A DNA stretch of 64,000 bases, taken from positions 165,013,001 to 165,077,000 of the forward strand of contig CM060833.1 of the NCBI GenBank assembly GCA_030762175.1, read 5' to 3'. The notes beneath the pieces are model-generated. The model was not told the DNA's origin. It saw only the letters and a list, made by a program, of their open reading frames with translations, and did not search any database. The translations under genes were made by a program, and so were the position numbers. Origin of the DNA: Metallyticus violacea (Eukaryota; Arthropoda; Insecta; Mantodea; Metallyticidae). This document shows positions 23,391 through 35,434 of this stretch, piece after piece (position 1 is the stretch's first letter; each line of letters opens with the position of its first letter).

Positions 23391-24082
23391 CAGCGGGTGC
23401 CAAAAAATGTATACACACTTCAAGCAAAGAAAAAACTGTGTTAACATAACAAAACTGAATTCACACAAACAGAAAATGATGAGCACTAATCATCTTAGAC
23501 TTTTACAGTTACAACAGTTGCTCAAAATGCCCACCATCGGCGTCGATACACTTCTGAGTACGTTGAACTACTGATTGAGCAACGTTTGCGAAAGTGTCCT
23601 CAGCGATTGCAGCACATACCGTTTCAATTTCTTCCCGAAGTGCTGTCAGTGTAACTGGTTTTCCACGGTATATGGTACCATGAGTCTCAAATTTGTCCCG
23701 AATGTGTGCAATTGTTACTCAGTTGGCGGTTCTGTTCTGTATACACGTCTCCATTGCCTTTGAACTTCAACAACATTCTCGGTTTTCCAATACCACTTCA
23801 AAATTGCTTTCCGCTGTTCAAACGATAATCTTGGCTCCCTTTTGTTGTAGCAACGCTAGCATAACATAATGTGGGTCACATCTGTTTACAGAACATCATA
23901 CGATAATCTAGACTTCATTTGTTCATGGTTGATTTACCTGTCATGTAGTAACGATATCATAATGTATGTGAGTCACATCTGTTTACAGAACATCATACTA
24001 CACATTACTGTTGTTTTTCGGTTCAACTTTGAAGTATATTAAATAGATATCTACTGTGAAAGTGTGTTTACATTTTTTGGCA
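23391..24082 (-). mobile_element. D,D41D-type element, copy C, internally deleted
   Basis: The left end is TA then CAGCGGGTGCCAAAAAATG at 23391. On the reverse strand the N-terminus MEP/REPRLSFEQ-type block at about 23838 runs to the end of the first helices, then joins at about 23670-23690 to the C-terminal block ending GGHFEQLL. The tandem leader duplication seen in copy A is present (about 23860-24000). At the 5' end GTTTACATTTTTTGGCA breaks off before the last bases of the terminal repeat. Confidence 0.85.
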
Positions 24083-25406
24083 TAAGTATATAAATGAAAC
24101 CATGCTCCATTTTAGAAAATGTTAATACTTGTGGACATATAGTACCATAGTAGTGTACTTCAAAAGTCAATTACAAAAATTCACCCAACTTGCATTGTCA
24201 CTCGGTGCAGCAGATTCTTCGTTAAGCTTCAGTTTTAAAGTTTAGTTGATTTATAAGCTGAAAAAATGTAAGATACCCGTTTCCTGTGCAAGACAACGTT
24301 GCTGAACGTCTAATAATTTTCCATTGTCATATAGTTTTTCCTCTGATAGAACACGACGATTTAGCTCAGAAATTCTAGAAATTCTTTGCGTCTAAATGTA
24401 ACAAGTTTTTGTATTGTTATTGTTACGATGATGCAGGCTTACTGTATGTGTTTCTTTTAAGAACCATTAATTTAGCAAAGTAAATTCGATAGTTATGTAA
24501 TTTGGTGATTAAGCAATCAAGGACTTTCTCTCCTGAGTATATTACCTGTTGCTGCTCGTGTTTGTTCTCGAAGTTTCCAGTAAATAAGCCAGACCATTTC
24601 TAGCGTTTACTCTCAATCTACTTTCAGCTATGAGAACTGAAATTAACTTTCATAATAAGTTTTTATATAATCGACCACTGATGTTTGAAGCGCTTATAAC
24701 TTTCTCCTTTTCATCGTCTGTAGGAGACCCTGGCTTATATTTTATTCAGCTTTTGCATTGCTGTGGACTAGTTTGATGGCAGCTATTGTTTTTATGCTCC
24801 CACACATTCTTGTGTCTATGAAACAGTAGTGTCTTGCTTTTGTGTGCATAGAATACACTCCGGAATATTACTTCTGTAAATATACAAGAAAAGCATGTAG
24901 TGTTCGCTCTTCTATGGGCTTTACTCCCTTTTTTAATATGATACATGAATACTAAGAACAAAAGACGATGAAATATAAACTTGCATTATCAGCTGGAAGC
25001 GATCAATCATTGCTAAACTTTACTGGTAAAGGATAGATCATCCAAATTTTTGCTTAAATATCTCTTGAAGCACATTTAAAAGTTTTATTTTCAGTAAGTT
25101 ACGAAATCAGGTAACAATATTATATATTGCGGTAATAACATTACCTGTTACTGTTGACAGTGATATAATTCACTGTGACACTGATCAAAACGCAGTTATC
25201 TATGAGAAGGTGAAAACCTGCTTAGGCCGAGTTTTTTTACCCCAATATTTGCATGTTGGACAACTTTAAATGCTCCTGGTGTGCTGCAAAGTTTCATTGT
25301 TCAAATTCGTAACCTCGAAGTTCTGAAGATTGAAGAACTAAATGGTAAAATCAAGAGTTAAGGTTAACAGAAATATGATATTTTCAGTTTTCATTTATAT
25401 ATATAA
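24083..25406. other. Unassigned AT-rich sequence
   Basis: No recognised repeats or coding blocks. Confidence 0.4.
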
Positions 25407-25576
25407 TTAACAGTAATAATAAAAGTAGATAAGGATAAAACACTTAGATAAAGTCACACTTGAAATTGCCATAGAAGAACTCCAGTGTTTCGAAATATAG
25501 TAATTAAAATATTGCGATCTCAAGTGTGACTTTTTCTTAGTGTTTTATCCTTTTGTACTATTATAATTACTGTTAA
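25407..25576. mobile_element. Fold-back MITE with about 60 bp arms
   Basis: The left arm from TTAACAGTAATAATAAAAG through GGATAAAACACTTAG and AAGTCACACTTGA is repeated inverted on the right (TCAAGTGTGACTTT, then TAGTGTTTTATCC, ending ATTACTGTTAA). Both ends carry TTAA, suggesting a TTAA target as in piggyBac-mobilised elements, although the TTAA could instead be part of the arms. About 170 bp with no coding capacity. Confidence 0.75.
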
Positions 25577-25629
25577 TTTGTTACATTGTTAATAGTGTTA
25601 CTTTATTTTTATTTTATATTGTTTGCACC

Positions 25630-25873
25630 TATGGTGTTCCAAGATTGCGGGTTCGAACCGATGGATTTTTTCGGGGCGTAAAAATCCTAAGTATGGCTTC
25701 CTTCAGAAACGAAATAAAGTCGTGGGTTCCATGTCGTACATTTACGGCACGAAAAATAACCTCAAGCCTGAAAGAAGAGACCTCTGAGCAAAATTTGTCG
25801 ACCGTTTAACGCCCTGATTTGAATGGGACGTTGATGACCTGAGAGATTAAAGAGCGTCGATAAATAAGCAAAA
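25630..25873 (+). mobile_element. SINE-B, head partly deleted
   Basis: Most of the head is gone: CACCTATGGTGTTCCAAGAT leads into GCGGGTTCGAACC, then GATGGATTTTTTCGGGGCG. The body and the 3' end (AGAGCGTCGATAAATAAGC) are present. Without an intact A-box it could not be transcribed by Pol III in the usual way. Confidence 0.88.
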
Positions 25874-26990
25874 CCAACAAGCATTTTATAAGCGAGGGAA
25901 GAACTATTTGAAAAAATTATAGTTTGTAAACGTTTATTGCTATAAGAAAGCATTATCAGGGTTTCATTATTAAAGCCCAAGGTTCAGTTTGCCGGCGCAT
26001 ACTCCTCAACAAATAACGTGAAGAGCTTTGTTAGTGTAACTTAAAAGTAGTTAATGTATTTTCGCTATGTAATAATAGTTTGTTATTACCACTGTCATAC
26101 TGAACTGCCTAATGTAAGAAGTTTGCATATATTATTAATGACACTGCCGCGTTTTTCTTAATTTTTAAATTGTATGCTGTGGCGGCCATGGTATTACGCA
26201 GCATAACTGGAAATATCGCAGAGAAACATGCGATCATAGCGCAAGTAATTTTTGTTTAAATAATTCTCTCAACCTCAAGTAATAATTGAAGGCAGTAAAA
26301 CCTGACACCGATTTTACCCAATAAAAACAAATATATGAGGAGTATATAGTAGATAATATGATACTTTTTTCTTAAGCAGTATATCTTAATACATTACAAT
26401 CTTTTATGGGCAGTAGAATCTCCTTCCGGTAGGTGAGAGTATTAAAATTAACTTTCATTAATCTATAAGCGATTTAATTTCTTTATGCTGAAAATGGAAC
26501 TAAATTTACAGGCGTTTAAAAGGGGGAGGGAAGAGCGCGGTGTATAAAAGCTCTGTCAGTCACTGGGCGAAAAAGGCTGTCAGGGCGGCCGCACATTGCA
26601 GTTAAGGGCTGACATCCTTATTGGGCAATGTCGGTGAATAAAGTCAAACAACTCGCTCTTTAACTTGACATGTCTATCGAGTGTTAACACAATTAACCAG
26701 AATATTAAAATATTTGTTTTGCTCGAAATATAACTGCCTACTATAAGGAAAAGAGAACCATCATCTGTTTAGAGTAGCTTACTCTTTATGACCTACAGGT
26801 GAGTTCTTGTCGGAGGATGAAATACTTCGAACCTGACACTGAACTTTCAGGAAAAAATTCAAGACAATATCCTCACGGTAAAATCATGACCATATTTTTC
26901 TGAGACTCCGAATAGATTATTTGAATTGATATATTTCCTCGTGTTGACCTAGAACAATACGTAAATATCCTTTTAATTTGAAGAAGTTGA
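25874..26990. other. Unassigned, with a TATA-like GC-rich patch
   Basis: A locally GC-rich segment at about 26515-26650 contains GTGTATAAAAGCTCTGTCAG, a NotI-like GCGGCCGC, and AATAAAG about 95 bp downstream. It resembles the promoter and polyadenylation layout of a long terminal repeat, but I found no repeat partner, primer-binding site or coding sequence. Confidence 0.35.
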
Positions 26991-27292
26991 TTTATTTATT
27001 TATTTATTTATTTATTTATGGATGCTCTTTAACATCTCAAGTCATCAGCGTCCCATTCAACTCAGGGCGTGAAACGGCCGACAAATTTTGCTCAGAGGCC
27101 TCTCTTTCAGGCTTCAGGTTCTTTTTCGTGCCGTAAATGTACGACACGGGACCCACGGTTTTACTTCCCTTCCGAAGGAAGCCATACTAAGATTTTTACG
27201 CCCGAAAAAATCTATCAGTCCTGGCCGGGATCGAACCCGCGATCTTGGGTATAGGGAGGCAAGTATGGTAATCACTACACCACCAGGACCGA
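26991..27292 (-). mobile_element. SINE-B, near full length
   Basis: (ATTT)n at 26991-27017 is the reversed tail. Then come ATGGATGCTCTTTAACATC, the body, and the head ending GGTGTAGTGATTACC on the reverse strand with a B-box close to consensus. Well preserved, so comparatively young. Confidence 0.93.
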
Positions 27293-27944
27293 CGGTAATT
27301 TAATGGTGCATAACCTTTCTGATCTTCTCATTATTTTTTCTTCTTGTACTGGTATTTATATATCCTCCAGTTCAATTCTGTCCTACCAGGCGATTTTACT
27401 TATTTTGTGAGCTAAAATTTCACGATGGTGGTGTATGGTTCTTCTGTTCTTAGGATGTATTTTATCTGATATCTACCTAACGCCGTTTTCTCCGCTTGTG
27501 TTCTATCGCGATATCTCTTACATTCAAACAGAGCATGTTCGACAATGCTTATGACAATATTTACAGTTGTCGTTATTTAAATTTTTAATTTTTCACCAAT
27601 AGATAGTGAATCAGGCCTTTTGTTGGCTTTATATGTATTTGTTTAAACCTTTCTGAAATATTACTAAACAGATTGTGCCTTCTCCTACCTACATTGATTT
27701 CATCCCAATCTTGTTGCCAGATTAATTGAAACTAATATTTTATGTCATATGTCGAAACACAATATTTTCCAAGTATTTCAGTAACTTTTATCTTAATCTC
27801 TTTTCTTAAACGAGTATATCGCTTCCCTTTAACGTATTAATAAATCTATGTGCTATACCGGAGGCTACAAGGAGGGCTAGGGTAGGTGTTCAAATACCCA
27901 TAATTCTTAACGACTGATTTTGCTCTTTTTGAATTTGTGACATG
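27293..27944. other. Unassigned spacer
   Basis: Nothing recognised. Confidence 0.4.
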
Positions 27945-28335
27945 GTGCTTTTAGAGACGCAGCAGCAGTTTTCCACGCCGTTTATTCATTGAAGAAGCGT
28001 AGGCTTCTCCAGTGTCAGTGAACTTATTTGGCACGATTTCCAATAGTAGAATTCCCTCTGTATCGCAAAAATTGGTTGCCATGACTTTTCTGGCTGACTG
28101 GCGCACACTGTGGGAGGAGCTCTTGTGTTTCCATTGCATAAACTCTTGTTTTTTCTGGGTCATAGTGATGAGTCCCCAGTAACAATCTTTAAGAACGTCA
28201 TCCAAATTTTATTGGAGAAAATCCAAATTCTCTTAACTGAATTCCTGGCGGCACGTTTTCTGTTTTGGTGTCAGTATTGAGAATTATCTGTCACATCTGA
28301 AATTCATTGTGAAATCGTGCCAGATGAAATGCCTG
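27945..28335 (-). pseudogene. Mariner-type transposase fossil, middle part
   Basis: The reverse frame 27951-28205 contains QEFMQWKHKSSSHSVRQSA, then RKVMATNFCDTEGILLLEIV and TGEAYASSMNKRRGKLLLR. These match the family's SMQWKH.SSP, GKVMAT.FWD.EGILL and YA..L..KRRGKLS blocks between the first and second Asp. The first Asp block is eroded (KDCYWGLITMTQ). No terminal repeats were seen. Confidence 0.75.
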
Positions 28336-30569
28336 GTATACATAATCATATACATAACTAGCCCGAATGAGTTCAAGGTGCTTTGTGGCCTAAGATTTCA
28401 AGGCATTCGCATAAATAACTGAGGGAAAACTATGAAAAACCTCAGATAGAAAACTAACCTAACCTGGAATAGGACCCGGGTCCCCGCGTGAGAAGCATAA
28501 ACATTACCGGATCGACTTAATCATAACTTCCACTTTTTGACACATTTCTTATGAAGATGCTTTCAGAGGATGCCTTGTGTGCAGATCATCTTCAATGATT
28601 GCTCATTGCTTAGACTAAAACTTAACTTGGTAGCTGGAAGGTGTGCCATTAACACACTGAGCATTCATTCTTTCTTGGCTTTCTTTAAGTTTCTTATGAG
28701 GAATTTAATAACGGAACTAAGTTTCAAATCACTCACTTTCACTGTAAACTTGCACGGCAATGCACTTGCCAACCTCTCAGCTCCAGCACTTACTGCAGAC
28801 TGATTTGTAACTATGTCATTTTCAAGCCAAGACATATCCCAGCCTGCACATCCAAGCTCAGCTCTCCCGCATTGATAATTTACTGAACGTCTGTTGTATT
28901 ATAATTAAAGCATGTATTTTTCAAAGATAAATGAAGCAAGAAAAAATATTTTATTACTTGTTAAACGCCCCTCATATTTGCCCAACCTACTAACCTGCCC
29001 ATTGTATGTCACAATTTGAAGAAATTGTCGTTTACTTGGTTAGGGTGCAACACAAGGTAAAACTGGAACACTGAGCAAATACAGCTTGCCAGCTTGCAAA
29101 CTGAGCTTTATTTAACACCAAACTGTCATCCGAGACGTCTAGTATTCTAGTAAGAAACTCCAGCAAAAATGTTTCCTTATGCATTTTCATTATTTATTTA
29201 TTTATTTTCAAGCTTAGCCTATTGACTGAGGAACGGATTCGAAAAATCTTATTTATTTCTTTGATCTGACAAATTCTGAGCTCATTGGCACTAAAACTCC
29301 ATGATATAAGTCCCGGGCGGAATAAAACTGGGATACACAAGTTCACAAACAGAAAATATTAGCGCCTGAGTCAGGGTGATGGGAAATTTATGTTAGATTA
29401 GATTGCATGTTACTCTGTGCATTGTCTATTACATGCATCGTTGTGAACTATTATTTGTGCTTACGTAATAATAAAGGCATGGCTTTTCACAGTATTTTGG
29501 AAGTTTGTTCTCATAAACGTTCATTTAATTCCACTTTTTATATGCAGAAAAAATGAAATTTTATTTTATGGTTAGAGATGAGCATAACATAAGCACGAAG
29601 ACCCTACAATTATTTTCTTAAATAAAATGTAACTCCCTCGATTTAGAAAGGCTGACAGAATACTGGCCATCTGTCCGTTCCGGTGAATTTAGCAAAGCCC
29701 TATGAATTAATGAGAACAAATGACTTACCCAATTGTCTACTTTAGGAGCTATTTAAATTGGGCTGGCTGTTTGATGAGTTTTGTCGAGAAGATAGTGGTA
29801 TATTCAAACGATTAATCATAGATCAACCTTACGAGAGAGATTGAGTGGCGGCGGCGGCATCGTCATCGTTGTTTCATGGATTAGACTTTTCAAGCGTGCA
29901 ATGGCCTCATTCTGTGCAGCATCTCAACTGTGTCCCACAGTTTAGAAACAAGCTAGGGAACTTTTCCATTGGCACTCCCAATATTCGCTCCAGTTACTAT
30001 TTGTGTTATACCTTCTACTTTGAGTTTCTGTTATTCGGACAGAATTACAGATTTCATTTCATAAGTTTCAATTCTCTTTAAATACACTGAGTACAAAATA
30101 ACTAGTGATACCGCAACGTTATAAAATTAAATTTGCATTCCTTTTCTTGTTTTTTTTAAATTTATTTTAATTCAATCATATATGTTTTCATATTTGTTAA
30201 ATATAGAAATGGTTTTCAATAACCTTTTAATTCTAAAAGCACACGGTAATGAATTTCGTAATAAATCGTCCAGTTATGTACTAAATAATGTTATTGATTT
30301 TTATTTTCTGCAAAATTTCATTTTCCTAATTAAATATGAGATATTAAAATATATAAACTGTTATTACCTGGACAACCTTGTCTATACATAATTTTTCATA
30401 GTAGGTTGTAGTCAATCAAAACGCTTTTTCAAGGTTTATAAAGCCAAGGTATCTTAAGTTATATTCTAATATTTTTCTTTCAATTAACTGCTTAACAGTA
30501 GATACAATCTGTATATTATCTTCCTATTTGGAAGACATTTTTATTCTCTAAAAGAACGTGTGCTATTTT
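28336..30569. other. Unassigned sequence
   Basis: 28440-28530 contains AAACCTCAG and GGACCCGGGTCCCC but does not align with SINE-A or SINE-B. A frame beginning in a short GGC run (29845-30081) has no similarity I recognise. Confidence 0.35.
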
Positions 30570-30580
30570 CTTTAGACAGT

Positions 30581-30869
30581 TTTTTAATAGTGTTTAACTC
30601 CCGTTTTTACTACTGAGGCACCAGCGGTGAACACTGATGATACATGAGATTAAATGCTATATTGGGAAAGGATATTTTTTTTTTTTTTTTGAAGGAAGGA
30701 AACCTTCCAGGCCTAGGTTTAGGGTACTTCCCCGGCATTTGTCATTTATGAGGACTAAGGAAAACCTGGAAAAAACCTCAGTCAGGGAGGACGGTCCTGG
30801 CAGGATTGGAACCCCAGACCTCCCGCTCACAAGTCCGCGCCTTAACGACCTAGGCCACCCGTCGCGATC
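30581..30869 (-). mobile_element. SINE-A with 11 bp target-site duplication
   Basis: CTTTAGACAGT is repeated at 30570-30580 and 30870-30880. The SINE is full length with an expanded T run (about 17) in the middle. The head at the right reads GCGACGGGTGGCCTAGG on the reverse strand. Confidence 0.94.
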
Positions 30870-30880
30870 CTTTAGACAGT

Positions 30881-31684
30881 GATCCAGAACGCATTATAAA
30901 TATACGCAAAAAACTATTCGCATTTTTGTTTTTCATCGATTATAAGAGCCAGATCTCATTGTCATGTTGATTGCGGCGAATAGTTTGTAACCGAAGGATC
31001 ATAGGCTCGAGTCCTGTATAGAACGTTGTGGATATTAATGCGTTGTATAATAAACGGTAACTATGCGTAATCTGCGACTCTAATGATGTACAGGATCTGA
31101 CAGGCCTTAAACCTTAATCGTTGAAGTCGATGGAAATGTTTCGATTGTATGCTACGACTAGATCGAATGGAGTTACGAACACACTGAAAAAACCAGAAAG
31201 TAAGCTCGTCAGCATCAAATCCTCCTACAAGGAGTAGGCGAGAAATTGCCTTGTGATTGACGTTTTTGCTGCCACGTGATCGCGCTAGGACGCTGTTGCC
31301 ATATCCCGTCACTGGCTGTTCGTCTCCAACGGCTGCACTTCAAGAGCATCATCATCTTCCTTCTTCCTGCTCCTCTTCGCTGTCGATTTCCATTTCCATT
31401 TCATTACGTTCACTATCACTGTAAATGAAATCACTGGAACCACCCAAGTTTATTATAAAACGTTCCATTCCTTCTTCCAGAATGCCTTCTTCTCTCCACG
31501 CATTCTCTTGAAAACGCGTTGCCACTGTGAATTTACATTAACTGTTGCAACGCCTATGATGTCATGCCTCTGACGATACCTGATGTTTTTGTTACCTGAT
31601 TAGTCAACGATAAGGCGAGCCTCTCACTAGCCGAGTCGCCGGCTAGTGTCAATCACAAACTAATTTCTCGTCTATTGTAAGCTC
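30881..31684. other. Unassigned, with one acidic open frame
   Basis: On the reverse strand at about 31360-31540 an open stretch contains ENAWREEGILEEGMERFII, then a Ser/Asp/Glu-rich tail ending before a stop. It might be a remnant exon or transposon tail; I cannot identify it. Confidence 0.3.
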
Positions 31685-32110
31685 TCTTCCAACCGAAAGA
31701 ATGGGTCAGGGGATAATGCTTGGGACTCTCATTCGGAAGGTCCCGGATTCAAATTCTAACCTTGGGTTTTTCGTGCTTTCCCCTCATCACTGAATCTATA
31801 GTTTCCATGGAATTTCCTCTTTCCCATTTCATCATTTCTTGCCATGGGTTCTGTTAGATCGAAAGTGCCAGACAAGGTGGGCTTGTGCGGTGTGACCGTG
31901 GCTTGCGTTTGGGAAAATTTTCTGCTCCGACTCCTGATGTAGAAGCGTCCCTTCTGAGGGACTTGAACTCCTCGGAAGGGTGGCTCCGTCGACGTCGGGG
32001 TGTTCTATTTGAAAACAATGTTAGGGGCTTGGCTAGTCCGTGCCTCACCCCCATTGCCCTCTTCCGCTTGGAGCTGCCCCTGTCTGGGGCTAGGCACAAA
32101 CGGCCAGCCA
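31685..32110 (+). mobile_element. Candidate tRNA-derived SINE, type D, with GC-rich body
   Basis: GGTCAGGGGATAATGC and, about 40 bp on, GGATTCAAATTCT sit at A-box to B-box spacing. A GC-rich body follows (31850-32110), open on both strands, which usually marks non-coding high-GC sequence. Single copy in this window, so the SINE assignment is inference. Confidence 0.4.
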
Positions 32111-32343
32111 TTGAGCAAGTACCGAAGTGTCCTCATCCCTCAATAATTATCCAGTTCAATCCAATCCAACTAAATCAATTACACGGACACAATGGAAGTA
32201 TCTCATTTCACTGCACCTATTAAGTTACACAGAACCATACGCAAACAACAGATAAATGTAACTAAAGTGGAACTCGAAACGCGACCCTCATGTCATTAAA
32301 AAAATAAAATTCAGTATGAATGTTGACGAAACGTGTTAATGTA

Positions 32344-32704
32344 CGAGGGCCATCCAGAAAGTAAGTCCCAATCGCGCCTGGAGATGGAACCACTTGTCGG
32401 ATAGGAATGCGCATGCGCAGGAGTAGAGAGGAAGTATGTGGGAATAATGCAGTAAAGTTTCAGCCTTGTGACTTTGCTTTTGAGCGTGCAAACCTCGGAT
32501 GACTGCACGAACTTCGCAGTTGGCGGGAGACAATATCAGAGAACCCATTTTCTCCTAGCACAGCGCGGTAACCACGGCCTTCACAAGGCTGAAATTTTAC
32601 TGCATTATTACCACATACTTCCTCTCTATTCCTGCGCATGCGCATTCCTATCCGACTAGCGGTGCCATCTCTAGGCGCGATTGGGACTTACTTTCTGGAT
32701 GCCG
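32344..32704. mobile_element. TA-flanked fold-back MITE with about 125 bp inverted arms
   Basis: The left arm starts GGGCCATCCAGAAAGTAAG. The right arm, reversed, starts GGCATCCAGAAAGTAAGTCC and stays similar through TGCGCATGCGCAGGA, GAGAGGAAGTATGTGG and TTTCAGCCTTGTGA. TA flanks both sides (32342-32343 and 32705-32706). The ends resemble mariner termini, so a mariner transposase is the likely mobiliser. The centre (about 100 bp) codes for nothing recognisable. Confidence 0.88.
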
Positions 32705-32706
32705 TA

Positions 32707-34299
32707 ATATTTTAGGGGCGAGGAGCTTAAGATCAAATTTTATTTTTAAAATACCTGTGCTCTAGAGGAACTGAATAAATACCAAAATATTTTTGTTTAG
32801 AAGCAACTGCGCTTATGGGTGTTTTGTATCGGGGCTAGCAGGCGCCCGTGTTTTAACTCAGCTATTTATATTCACTGGTATAGATGCCAAGACATTCGAC
32901 TCTATAGTAAACGTATTTTTGTGTGCAAACATAAATTTAAACATGCATTAGGTCGCTAGGTGCATACAGAATTGATTCCAACTTCCGTAATCAATTCCTC
33001 TTTCTTGAATTACAATTCAGTATAATGCGCAGGAATTTGAATCTATGGTTCAGTATAAAAAAAGTGTGAAATCGTACAGTTTTAATAGGATTAAAAGAAG
33101 TGAAAGATTGCCAACAAAATCACTAATTTTGGAAAATAAAAGGAAAATTAGCAATGAAATCAAAAACATTGCGGTATCCGAACTTGGAGCGGATTTGTGG
33201 TCGTTGTTGGTCAATATTATGTCTGCTAGAGTGTCTACCCGAGGATCCCACTTCGTACCCCCGGTCTTTCAGGGGCCTGAAGTCTGCTTGTGGTCACGGG
33301 AGAAGAAGAGGGGATGATTGGTATAAATCACACGACAGCACCTCGTTCAATGCCTAGACGTGTTTATTCGCATGATTAGTTTGTTGACGGTCACTTGATT
33401 CGTTACCTCTCTGACGACGAGATTAACTGACTTCGGTGAACTAAATTAAAGCTTGCATAACCGCGACGCTGTTTAAACTGAAGTCGAAACTGCATCTAGC
33501 TGCACGAGCAAACACTACTGAACTTGCCTTCACTGCTGACTTGAAAACCTTAAAAGCATCTACTGCCCAAACCGAAGTCCATCTCTGCGTCTCGTAACTG
33601 TGTGCCTCACTGCTCAAAAACTGCCGAGCGTCGCTGCCCCAAAACTGCATATACTGTTTTACCTTAGCAAGCATGTTTCTGTTTATACTCATTTCAAAGT
33701 TTCCCCATGTGGTCCTGAGAACTCACGGGGTTCACAGAAGGGAGCGCACGGCTCGCTGATCCTTCAAAATAATCAAACATTACTGGTGAGCTCTCATCCT
33801 CCCATACCCGCTCACTTTAAACTTTTCAACTTTTTGGCCTCTGATTGGCGAGTTCGTGATCAACCGATGTCAAAGTGAAAGGAGAGCACTCTTGCTACTG
33901 TGGTATTTTAACGAACTTTCGAGTATTTTCAGCAAGTGAGAATACAAAAGATTTATTGTTCCGACTCATGCCGCACACCTGCATACACTTAGCTTTGTTA
34001 GTTTTGTGACCATAGGCAGCCTTTCGCTCGCGGCCGAATGGTATGAACCAGATAACTTACATACATTTTCCTAATACATGAAATTTCCTTACTGACTACT
34101 ACAGGCTATGTAAAATATTTAATAATTAATATCATGAAATACTCTCAGGAACGCGGGGTGACGAGACCTGTCACAAACTTAATATATCAATGCGAATATG
34201 TTTTCCTACTATAATAGTTATTTAATCAGCAGAAAAGAATGTCCCAGCGTATTTTGCAATTATGGTGAGTTGTATACACCTTTTAGTAAGTAGAGTTAA
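32707..34299. other. Unassigned sequence
   Basis: 33150-33900 is less AT-rich than its surroundings and holds short open frames on both strands, none recognised. Confidence 0.35.
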
Positions 34300-34385
34300 A
34301 GTATGGGGGCCGCTTGCTGCGATACGTTTAGTACCCGAGACGTAATACATAGCATTAGCGGTCAAGATTTATAACTAAAACACTT
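34300..34385 (+). repeat. Unclassified dispersed repeat, copy 2
   Basis: Partner of 18615-18700: ACGTTTAGTACCCGAGACG and CAAGATTTATAACTAAAAC, in the same order and orientation. Confidence 0.7.
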
Positions 34386-35434
34386 TATTAAGTGCATTAC
34401 TTTCGTTTAATTGTTAAGAAAACACGTGAATAAAAAGTTAAAAACTAAATGTTCTCATAAAATTAAAAATGTTATTTACAGTGGACTATCAAGCTATAAG
34501 AGAGAGCAGTGACGTGCCATTCTATGTGGTGTTTGTTAGTTTTCTTTGCATGCAATGCTTTCACTATTTATTCCCGCAGGGAAGAGGATCAATAGATATA
34601 CACCATGGAATGCATATTTTGTGCACTTACATGCTTCAAATAGCATGCAATATTTTTAGAGTCCTGAGGGTTGGTGTAGGAAAATGTATTTGTAATGCAA
34701 AGGTGATAATTCTAAAACCTTCTGCCGATGTAATTAATACATATGTTCAATATATGCTACTTCTTGGAGCACACAAAGGGCAAGTCCATGCGAATCCCAT
34801 AGTAGTCACATGTTTGTTTTTTTTTCTTTCTTTCTAATATTGAATTTATGTTGTGGCGTTTTTATTTATTGCGAACATTAGCGGCTGAGCTGTAAAAGCA
34901 GTTCGCTCATTTGTATCCTCTAAGAGCTTTTAACTCAACAAGAACAGCGAAGCATTGTCGGTGTTCAAACTGCATGAAGGGAAACGCCCGTCGGCATCAC
35001 AAAGAACACTAAAAGCATATGAGATATACATTGTGTCGTGTCAACCAGATGGTCGATGTCTTTTAATATGAAAGGGGGACTACTGAATATGATCTTGTAG
35101 GAGGCAGCTCGTGCTCCCTAAGTGTGAAAAAGGCTGAGTGCAAAGAAAGGCATTCGCAGCTAACCGCAGTTGTTTGTATTCGTTATTTAATCATTACTGA
35201 GAGGACTCTACCGAATGAAAATTAATGAACGTTCTTATAATATCTACTCAATTATTTTATTTTAAAATTAAGTTTGTTATAATAAATAATAACAGTTTTT
35301 GAATTGCTGTATATAAATACAGTATCTGTTTAATACGTATTAAATTCACCATTATTTTAATATATATTTTCCCCAAATGCTTGTCCTATTTCCTTGAACC
35401 TGAGCATTTCCCCATGGATTGGTGGTATTGCAAC
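34386..35434. other. Unassigned AT-rich sequence
   Basis: The 122-codon frame at 34469-34837 has no similarity I recognise and is not called. Confidence 0.4.

Noticed and set aside
29845..30081. Possible exon beginning in an alanine run
   Set aside because: The alanines come from a short GGC repeat and the rest looks like translated AT-rich sequence.
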